Positions 1-5,242 of a stretch of 7,497 nt of DNA are shown in pieces. Origin of the DNA: SHZI01 sp032122615 (GTDB lineage Bacteria; Pseudomonadota; Gammaproteobacteria; Steroidobacterales; GCA-2729495). The notes below the pieces were generated by a model that worked only from the letters and a program-made list of their open reading frames with translations, was not told the DNA's origin and did no database searches. The stretch is taken from NCBI GenBank assembly GCA_032122615.1, contig JAQBGF010000012.1, forward strand, positions 1-7,497, given 5' to 3'. The position numbers were made by a program, and so were the translations under genes. The stretch's first letter is position 1, and every line of letters begins with the position of its first letter.

Positions 1-12
1 TTAAGCCAGACA

Positions 13-1224
13 TTATCGCAGCCTCGCGTCCCGCCCGTAAACGTCGGGGCGGAAATGCACCGCGCCGGACGGCGTTACCCAGCTGGTGAGATACACCACA
101 TAGACGGTAATCGGCGAGGGCAGCGTGAGGGTTCGCGTTCGCGGGGGAGCGCCTGTAGGAGCGGCTTCAGCCGCGATCGATATCGGTGTCGCGGCTGAAG
201 CCGCTCCTACTGCCGCTCCTACCGGCGCTCCCGCTAGCCGGAGGTCGGCCCGTTCTTCGGGCTTTTCAAGCCGCAGGCAGCCGGAACTGAGTGTGCGGCT
301 GTTCAGGTCGAAGAGGCGCCGCGATGGCGTGTCGTGCAGGAAAATGTCCCACGGATTGCCGAGCACGAACTTGAGCCTGCCGAGGCTGTTCAACGGGCCC
401 GGGTCCTGGCGCAGCCGGTACGGGAAATAGTTGGCGTTGAATTTCCGCCAGTCGATCCGGGTGGGATCGACTTCCCGGCCACTGGCCCCGAGCACCCGGA
501 TGCCGAGTCGCGCGAGGAAGGTGGGATCTTCCTGCTGCGTCGGCAGCAGGTCTTCGACGGCGATGGTGCGTGGCACGGACCACGGCGGGTTCACGACAAT
601 GTGCCGGATGCTGTCCTTGAAGCTGGGCGTGGGCCGGTCCGGGTGGCCGGCAATGATGCGCATGGTGATCAGCGGTGCGCCGTTCTCGACGAGTTCCAGG
701 GAACCGCCCGGCACATTGGCCCAGAGATAGCGCGTGCCGAGATCGCGCGGCAGCCAGTTCCAGCGGGTGAGAGTGACTTGTAACTGCGCGACACGATTCT
801 CGACCGGAACGTTGAGTGCGGCGAGTGTCCGTTCGTCGGTTTCGCCACCGGGGGGCAGGCCGTGGCGTTCCCGGAACCGGTTCAGGGCGCGTTGCAGGCC
901 CGCGTCAAAGAACCAGGCGTCGGCCGTTTCCGGCAGGCCTTCGAAGTCGCCGCTGAGGCGCAACCGCTCGCGCAGGTCCACGACCCGTGGATCGCGCTCG
1001 CCCGGTGCTGGTTGTGTGCCCGCGGGCAGAACGGGCCAGCCGCCGGCGGCGGCCAGGTTCTGGTAGTGATTGAGGGTCGCGCGCAGGCGTTCGGCATCGG
1101 GTGAACCAGACGGACCGGCTTCGGCCGGCGCGAGCGGAATGTGCCAGTCCGGATCGCCGGCGGGCGTTGGCAGCGCGGGCAGCGCCGTCAGGAGCAGGGC
1201 GAGGGCCAGGATCCCGGCCCGCAT
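13..1224 (-). CDS. Short YcbB-like L,D-transpeptidase with peptidoglycan-binding domain
   Basis: Periplasmic enzyme predicted to form L,D (3-3) cross-links in peptidoglycan or attach proteins to it. Seen: 403 aa; N-terminal hydrophobic signal (about residues 1-22); a peptidoglycan-binding-like helical segment (about 78-140, with 'RFRERHGLP' and 'DERTLAALN'); then a YkuD catalytic domain (about 165-400). The YcbB-type active site is 'FLHDTPS' (His297), 'SSGCLRL' (nucleophile Cys316). The C-terminal strand 'VYVVYLTSWV...FRPDVYGRD' is also typical of the YcbB branch. E. coli LdtD/YcbB is about 615 aa, so the N-terminal scaffold is reduced. The start ATG (1222-1224) has GAGG eight bases upstream, and that GAGG overlaps the TGA of the preceding gene, so translation is probably coupled. 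Odd: residues about 331-360, an Ala/Gly/Pro-rich stretch, are encoded by a REP-type palindrome between Cys316 and the last strand. Whether the enzyme is still active is unknown; both ends of the domain stay in frame. Confidence 0.9.
   Translation of the reverse strand: MRAGILALALLLTALPALPTPAGDPDWHIPLAPAEAGPSGSPDAERLRATLNHYQNLAAAGGWPVLPAGTQPAPGERDPRVVDLRERLRLSGDFEGLPETADAWFFDAGLQRALNRFRERHGLPPGGETDERTLAALNVPVENRVAQLQVTLTRWNWLPRDLGTRYLWANVPGGSLELVENGAPLITMRIIAGHPDRPTPSFKDSIRHIVVNPPWSVPRTIAVEDLLPTQQEDPTFLARLGIRVLGASGREVDPTRIDWRKFNANYFPYRLRQDPGPLNSLGRLKFVLGNPWDIFLHDTPSRRLFDLNSRTLSSGCLRLEKPEERADLRLAGAPVGAAVGAASAATPISIAAEAAPTGAPPRTRTLTLPSPITVYVVYLTSWVTPSGAVHFRPDVYGRDARLR
145..232. repeat. REP-type palindrome inside the L,D-transpeptidase gene
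   Basis: Two perfect 22-base inverted arms (155-176 and 189-210; arm begins GTAGGAGCGGCTTCAG) are separated by a 12-base loop (177-188). Outer arms gggagcgcc (145-153) and ggcgctccc (224-232) extend the hairpin. An extra partial copy of the arm, GCCGCTCCTAC, lies at 212-222. Each arm also contains the smaller palindrome GCGGCT-TC-AGCCGC. The same core occurs at 7375-7396, so this is a dispersed repeat rather than chance. It is read in frame as about 30 residues of the transpeptidase. Confidence 0.92.
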
Positions 1225-1234
1225 CGGGCCGGCC

Positions 1235-1837
1235 TCAGGCAGCGGCGTGGCGCAGCCGCCGGCGAATCACGAGCGCGCCGACGGCGGTGCCGAGCAGCCA
1301 CACGCCGGCCGGCGCCGGCACGATGTTTACTTGCGCGTCCGTCGGTACCGGTGAGAAGCGCTGATTGGTGCCTATGGTGTTCACGAAACTGCCCGGGTCG
1401 GGGACGCCATCCGCCAGGCCGATCGTCGCCAGGCTGCCGGGACTGCCGATAGCCATGAAGAAAAAGGTACCGACGGTGCCGAGATCGGCCGCGTTGTCAA
1501 AGCCCAGGTGCACGGTCTGCGTGAAGCCAATGGTCTCGACCACCGGGGACAAGTAGAAGCTGAGGAGGCCGCCCGCGAGGGTGAAATTGTCGTAACTGAG
1601 CAGACGGGTGTCGAAGTCGATGATGATCTCGCCGCTGAACAGTCCCGGGTGCGTGCCCGGCACGAGCGGGTCGCTGGCATCCAGCACGAGGTCGATCGTG
1701 AAGGGGCTGTTCTGCGCCACGGTGTTCGCCGCGGGCATCAGCTGGATGGTGCCTGCTTCTATGGTGACGACGCCTGCTTGTGCGCCCGGTGCGATCGTGA
1801 TCAGCAGCAGGGCGGCGGCGAGTGCGCGATAGTTCAT
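1235..1837 (-). CDS. Secreted VPxPA-CTERM protein with cohesin-like beta-sandwich
   Basis: Small exported protein, probably processed by an exosortase (the EpsH/Xrt system that handles PEP-CTERM tails) and released or anchored at the surface. Seen: 200 aa; signal peptide about 1-21 ending 'APGAQA'; a body rich in beta strands (about 24-165) with 'NSPFTIDLVLDA', 'GEIIIDFDTRLLSYDNF' and 'GTFFFMAI', which resembles cohesin-type domains of other CTERM proteins; then the tripartite tail 'VPAPAGVWLLG' (173-183), a short membrane helix (about 178-191) and a basic end RRRLRH. The tail fits the VPLPA-CTERM variant with Ala in place of Leu. No exosortase gene is in the window, so it must be elsewhere if the tail is functional. 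It sits 26 bp after the predicted Slam cargo gene and 10 bp before the transpeptidase gene, so it is almost certainly co-transcribed with both. ATG at 1837 is preceded by GAGAA at normal spacing. The ligand or role is unknown; the cohesin-like call is by general pattern only. Confidence 0.82.
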   Translation of the reverse strand: MNYRALAAALLLITIAPGAQAGVVTIEAGTIQLMPAANTVAQNSPFTIDLVLDASDPLVPGTHPGLFSGEIIIDFDTRLLSYDNFTLAGGLLSFYLSPVVETIGFTQTVHLGFDNAADLGTVGTFFFMAIGSPGSLATIGLADGVPDPGSFVNTIGTNQRFSPVPTDAQVNIVPAPAGVWLLGTAVGALVIRRRLRHAAA

Positions 1838-1863
1838 GGCGATTCTCGATTCGATTAGTGCGG

Positions 1864-3054
1864 TTAAGGTTCGATGACGGAGCTGGCGACCACGTCGCGC
1901 AACAGACCCACGTCCTTGATGCGGCCCTGGCCCTCGAGCGTGACATCGATAATGTGGGTGATGCCGTGTGCGCCGCCCGGCTCACCGACCAGGGCGCCTT
2001 GCACGAAGTTGCCGGTGCCGATGACGTTGCTGGTGAACTGGCCCGGCTGGGAGATCATGTTGACGCCCGATAGCGTGCCGCCGGCGCCGAAACTGTAATC
2101 GGGGTTGGTCCAGGCGCCGGTCCAGTTCGGGTTGCTGCCGAAGTTCACGGTCATCGCGCCGATCGTGGCGTTGTCCACCGACATCGCCCCGCTGTAGTTG
2201 ACGCTGACGTTCCCGGCATTGAGGGTATCGAGGCCGGCCTGGCTGGTGGCGTTGCCCCAGGCGAAGTAGCCGGACTGGGGATTCGCGACAGTGCCGTGCG
2301 TCCAGATATCGGCGGCGAGCAGTATCTCGCTGTCGTCATCCTGTTCGATGCGGGCGATCAGTCGCGAGATCACATCGCCCTGGTCGCCCCGGGAGCGCAT
2401 GTTGTTATAACCGTCGGGCCGTGGCGTGACGATAGTGGTCATCGTGAGTGAATCGATATCGCCACCACTGAGGTCGCCGGTCTTCGGCGCGACGGAAAAG
2501 TCGGTGCCGTCCGCGGCCAGCCTGAAGCTGCCGAATTCGGTGTCCTCGGCTTCGCCGGTGCTGCTAAAGCCGCTGACAATCGTGGCGAATCCGCAGGGCG
2601 TGCCCGGGGTGCAGCTGGCTACGGGCAGGATGGATTCCACGAGTATGAGCGACGGCACGCACTGGTCGGCCAGCAGATCGCACTCGATGCTGACGTCGGG
2701 CAGATTCAGGGTCACCATCGGTGCGGGAGCGGCCGGCGCGAGGCTGGCCCATGGGCCCCAGCACAGCACCGAGTCCCCGGCGTCGGGTCCGGAGCAGGGG
2801 TCCAGACTGGCCGTACGGGCGCGTTCCGCGGGTGCATCAACCGGCCCGGCGGCGGGTGCGATGGCGGCCAGTTGCTCCTTGCACGCATCAATCACGCTCT
2901 TAGGTGCCGCTTTCGGATCCGTCGCCCAGCGTTCCAGTAGCTGCGCACAATCCTGGTCGGAACGTGCCGTATTGGCCGCGTGAGCGGGCACCGCCGTTCC
3001 GAGTAATGGCAGGCTCACCACGATGAGCGACCCGAGCGTTGTAAGTATTCGCAT
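1864..3054 (-). CDS. Secreted protein with TbpB-like C-terminal beta-barrel; candidate Slam cargo
   Basis: 396 aa from ATG 3052-3054. A GTG four codons upstream (3064-3066) is possible, but GGGAAG at 3059-3064 is well placed for the ATG. Signal peptide about 1-26, cleaved after 'VPAHA'; there is no lipobox Cys, so it is predicted soluble rather than a lipoprotein. Next come a short helical segment with C36 and C58, an Ala/Pro-rich linker (63-82) containing PAAG at 67-70, and a region with six more Cys (87, 98, 125, 132, 148, 154) including 'LCWGPW'. The C-terminal part (about 250-390) has the glycine-rich alternating strands of the transferrin-binding-protein-like barrel: 'SGYFAWGNAT', 'VSVNYSGAM', 'MTVNFGSNPNWTGAW', 'GTGNFVQGALVGEPGGAHG'. 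That domain is characteristic of proteins exported by Slam/type XI systems, and the gene upstream in the same direction encodes a Slam-like protein. Cargo status is inferred from the domain and this neighbourhood. The N-terminal half I do not recognise; the ligand is unknown. Confidence 0.78.
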   Translation of the reverse strand: MRILTTLGSLIVVSLPLLGTAVPAHAANTARSDQDCAQLLERWATDPKAAPKSVIDACKEQLAAIAPAAGPVDAPAERARTASLDPCSGPDAGDSVLCWGPWASLAPAAPAPMVTLNLPDVSIECDLLADQCVPSLILVESILPVASCTPGTPCGFATIVSGFSSTGEAEDTEFGSFRLAADGTDFSVAPKTGDLSGGDIDSLTMTTIVTPRPDGYNNMRSRGDQGDVISRLIARIEQDDDSEILLAADIWTHGTVANPQSGYFAWGNATSQAGLDTLNAGNVSVNYSGAMSVDNATIGAMTVNFGSNPNWTGAWTNPDYSFGAGGTLSGVNMISQPGQFTSNVIGTGNFVQGALVGEPGGAHGITHIIDVTLEGQGRIKDVGLLRDVVASSVIEP

Positions 3055-3213
3055 GTTGCTTCCCACTATTACCGGCCCCGCATTGTTGGCTTGTCGCCGC
3101 GGTTCGCCGTTCTTCTATCTATTCTTGTTGCCTAGTTCTACACGATGTGGCGTGCCACTTCACCATTCGCTGCGCAAATCTGCTATGCAGGTCGCATTCG
3201 ACTTAATCCGGGG
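3055..3213. other. Intergenic gap between Slam-like gene and its predicted cargo
   Basis: 159 bp with visibly more A/T than the genes around it. No ORF, no hairpin followed by a T run, and no convincing promoter hexamer pair was seen. It holds small inverted repeats GTGGC-GT-GCCAC (3147-3158) and CTGC-TAT-GCAG (3180-3190). The gap is much longer than the other two gaps in this gene series (26 and 10 bp), so it may hold a second promoter or an mRNA processing site, giving the cargo a higher expression level than the transporter. That is inference. Confidence 0.4.
3059..3064 (-). promoter_or_regulatory. Ribosome binding site deciding the start of the predicted Slam cargo
   Basis: On the minus strand GGGAAG lies four bases before ATG 3052-3054. 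Using the upstream GTG at 3064-3066 would place the Shine-Dalgarno sequence inside the gene, and its four extra residues (MGSN) add nothing to the signal peptide. Confidence 0.6.
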
Positions 3214-4524
3214 TCAGAAGCGCCGGGATAATCCCAGGCTGACCTGGTGACGGTCGTACTCGTAGATCACCACGTCCGACTGGTTGTCCGTGTAGGTCCA
3301 GCTGGCGATCAGTGACCACTTGTCGAGCCAGCCTTCGCGGTAGTCATGCTGCAGGCCAACCAGGGTCCGGAGTTCCTCGTCGTCGCGCGCGGTGGTGAAG
3401 CCGGGCTCGATGTCCTCAAAGTCGTACCAGCGGTAGCCGACCCGCGCGAAAACGGCGCCGTTGGTCCAGGCCTCGGCGTTTAACCCGACAAAGGCTTCGG
3501 GGCCGCTGTAGCTGTAAACATTGTTGTCGGCGTCGAAGTCCGGATAGCCGACACCCGCCTGCACCAGCAGGCGGCGCTCGCGAAAGTAGCGACCGACGGT
3601 CAGATTGACCGACTGGTACCGTCCCTCGCGGCCGCTCTCGGCGCTGTCGTGGTAGGTGCGTTCCGTGATAATCCCGTCGAGCCCGACCTCCCAGTTGTCG
3701 CCCACCTGCCAGGCGACGCCCGGATTCAGGCTGCCGAACAGCGCCAGGTTCTCGTTATCGAGGAAGATCTGGTCAGCCTGCAGGCCGACGTAAGCACGCC
3801 ACCGGCCGGGCACCACCCAGGCCGGGCCGGTGCGCAGCGTGAGCACGCCCAGGTTGAAGTCGCTCTCGTCGAAGTAGGCCCGGTAGTAGGCGTTCGCCTC
3901 GCTCTGCCAGATAAAACTGCCCGGGTACTCGCCCCACTCGAAGCGGCGATTCGGGTTGTAGGTGTGGCTGATGCCCGTGTTGATGACCGCGGCCCCGTCG
4001 CTCGTTTCGCGGGAACCGGGTGAAACCTGGAACGGGACGCCGCCGATCTCGATGATGTCCCGGGCCACGCCGACATTAACGTTGGAGTCGTACATCACGC
4101 CGCCGTAAAACGACGGCGACCACTGGTGTCGCGCCGCGTAACGTCGCTCATCGGCGTCGATCTGCGCGAGAAAGGCCAGCACCGTGGCCCGCACCGTGGG
4201 GGGCGTATCGGGGTCGTCCAGCACGCGCTGGGCTTCCGTCCGGGCTGCCGTGTAGTCGCGCGACAGGTAATAGACCCGGGCCAGTTCAAGGCGCGCCCGG
4301 CTCAGTGAGGGATTGGCGGCCAGCAGGCTCGTCAGCCGCTGGCGGGCCGTACGCAGCCGCGATTGCTCCACGGCTTGCATGGCGGCATCAAAGTCCGTCT
4401 GTACTTCCCCGGCGCTGGCACTGGTCTGTGCGGGGACCGGATTCGCTGTCATAAGCCCCAGGGAGAGGACAAGACAGACGCCTGCGAGCCCGTTCGTACG
4501 GGCGGATTTAAACTTGCTTTCCAT
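3214..4524 (-). CDS. Slam-like outer-membrane protein (TPR + DUF560-type barrel)
   Basis: Predicted surface-protein assembly modulator (Slam, type XI secretion): a periplasmic TPR domain receives the cargo and a C-terminal outer-membrane barrel moves it to the surface. Seen: 436 aa from ATG 4522-4524; signal peptide about 1-32 ('GVCLVLSLGLMTANPVPAQ'); TPR-like helices about 40-130 ('ARLELARVYYLSRDYTAARTE'); then an aromatic, strand-rich barrel from about 137 to the end. Family-like landmarks are 'FYGGVMYDSNVNVG' (139-152) and the closing pattern 'NQSDVVIYEYDRHQVSLGL' ending in a terminal Phe, the usual BAM recognition residue. The closing pattern resembles the end of neisserial Slam (NEYEKNR...F). 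Starts further upstream would add about 52 residues that read through the intergenic region and bury the signal peptide, so they are rejected. The Shine-Dalgarno sequence (AAAAAGG, 4528-4534) is close, three bases from ATG. First gene of the leftward series. A generic TPR/OMP protein not acting as a secretion channel is the main alternative. Confidence 0.78.
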   Translation of the reverse strand: MESKFKSARTNGLAGVCLVLSLGLMTANPVPAQTSASAGEVQTDFDAAMQAVEQSRLRTARQRLTSLLAANPSLSRARLELARVYYLSRDYTAARTEAQRVLDDPDTPPTVRATVLAFLAQIDADERRYAARHQWSPSFYGGVMYDSNVNVGVARDIIEIGGVPFQVSPGSRETSDGAAVINTGISHTYNPNRRFEWGEYPGSFIWQSEANAYYRAYFDESDFNLGVLTLRTGPAWVVPGRWRAYVGLQADQIFLDNENLALFGSLNPGVAWQVGDNWEVGLDGIITERTYHDSAESGREGRYQSVNLTVGRYFRERRLLVQAGVGYPDFDADNNVYSYSGPEAFVGLNAEAWTNGAVFARVGYRWYDFEDIEPGFTTARDDEELRTLVGLQHDYREGWLDKWSLIASWTYTDNQSDVVIYEYDRHQVSLGLSRRF

Positions 4525-4594
4525 AAGCCTTTTTGTTGTAGTTTCCGGGCCTTGCGCAACATTACAGCACCCTGATATCAACACTCCATCGACC
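4525..4594. promoter_or_regulatory. Divergent promoter region between the two gene clusters
   Basis: These 70 bp separate the start codons of the Slam-like gene (leftward) and the LapG-like gene (rightward), so they must hold the 5' ends and probably the promoters of both, unless transcription starts inside a gene. An 8-base perfect palindrome TTGCGCAA lies at 4552-4559 near the middle. TTGCGC followed 17 bases later by ATATCA is a poor match to a sigma-70 promoter for the rightward genes. The heptamer TGCGCAA recurs at 3171-3177 upstream of the cargo gene. No strong hexamer pair is visible on either strand, so the exact promoters are not called. Confidence 0.5.
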
Positions 4595-5242
4595 ATGTCG
4601 CTCTTCCGTCGGGTTGCGGCCCCGATTCTGGCGTCAGGATGCTTATGTCTAGTATCCACTGTTGCGTCGCCGTTTCCCAATGAACTTTTCGGGTACCGGC
4701 AATTGCCCCAGGAGCACCTCAGCGACTTTCCTCAGTGGCTGAGTGTGCTGGAGCGTCACCTTAAGGATGACCTTAAGGACGGCGAGTGCGGAGCGCGGAC
4801 GTTCAACCGTTGCCACCTCGCCGAATGGCGCCGCTTCCTGGAGCAAACGAAGAGCCTGCCGTTTCGCAAACAGTTGCAGGCGGTGAACCGCTTTGCGAAT
4901 ACGCGGGAGTACGTGCTCGATCTCGACAATTATGGCGTCGAGGACTACTGGGCGATCACGCGCGAGTTTCTCGGTAATGGCGGCGACTGCGAGGACTACG
5001 TCATCACCAAGTTGTTTTCCCTGCGCTGGCTTGGCTACGCGGTGGATGACATGCGGGTGGTGGTGGTGCAGGACACCAACCTGCGCGTTCCCCATGCCGT
5101 GCTGGCGGTGACCCGTGGCCGCGAGACGCTGATCCTCGACAACCAGGTGCAGGCCGTCCTTTCCGACCGGGATGTAGTGCACTACGCGCCGGTGTTTTCC
5201 ATCAATGAATCCCGCTGGTGGATTCACCTGCCGCCGTCATGA
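4595..5242 (+). CDS. LapG-like periplasmic transglutaminase-fold cysteine protease
   Basis: Bacterial transglutaminase-like cysteine protease (BTLCP, LapG family). In Pseudomonas, LapG cuts the adhesin LapA from the cell surface and is held inactive by the c-di-GMP receptor LapD. Seen: 215 aa; N-terminal signal about 1-25; the family core 'DNYGVEDYW' (111-119), 'GNGGDCEDYVITK' with nucleophile Cys132, 'VPHAVLAV' with His167, and 'LILDNQ' with Asp182, giving a complete Cys-His-Asp triad. Acidic residues beside the Cys match those that bind calcium in LapG proteins. Two further Cys (65, 73) could form a disulfide. It is slightly shorter than P. fluorescens LapG (about 250 aa). The ASGC at 13-16 looks like a weak lipobox, but the hydrophobic stretch continues beyond it, so ordinary cleavage near 'TVAS' is preferred. 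No clear Shine-Dalgarno sequence precedes the ATG; it is chosen because it opens the signal peptide. No lapA or lapD is nearby; the next gene overlaps by ATGA. Confidence 0.88.
   Translation: MSLFRRVAAPILASGCLCLVSTVASPFPNELFGYRQLPQEHLSDFPQWLSVLERHLKDDLKDGECGARTFNRCHLAEWRRFLEQTKSLPFRKQLQAVNRFANTREYVLDLDNYGVEDYWAITREFLGNGGDCEDYVITKLFSLRWLGYAVDDMRVVVVQDTNLRVPHAVLAVTRGRETLILDNQVQAVLSDRDVVHYAPVFSINESRWWIHLPPS

Noticed and set aside
3147..3158. Minus-strand TGGCACG upstream of the predicted Slam cargo gene, resembling the -24 half of a sigma-54 promoter
   Set aside because: The -12 half (TTGC at the right spacing) is absent; the bases there read ATCG. The hexamer is also part of a small palindrome that explains it.
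3191..3217. AATCCGGGGTCAG at the end of the Slam-like gene, similar to repeats linked to REP-associated transposases
   Set aside because: Only one short copy, no inverted partner and no transposase gene nearby; it partly overlaps the stop codon. Too short to call a repeat.
4313..4594. In-frame extension of the LapG-like gene upstream to 4313
   Set aside because: It would overlap the Slam-like gene on the other strand and bury the clear signal peptide starting at 4595.
4640..4642. Possible lipoprotein Cys16 (ASGC) in the LapG-like protein
   Set aside because: Only about six hydrophobic residues precede it and the hydrophobic core continues after it; LapG proteins are soluble periplasmic enzymes.
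4525..4680. N-terminal extension of the Slam-like gene to 4680
   Set aside because: It reads through the intergenic region and into the LapG-like gene on the other strand, and places the signal peptide 52 residues inside the protein.
4758..4779. Two CCTTAAGG palindromes 12 bases apart in the protease gene
   Set aside because: They encode a repeated LKD in a charged helix and are explained by coding; no sign of a binding site.
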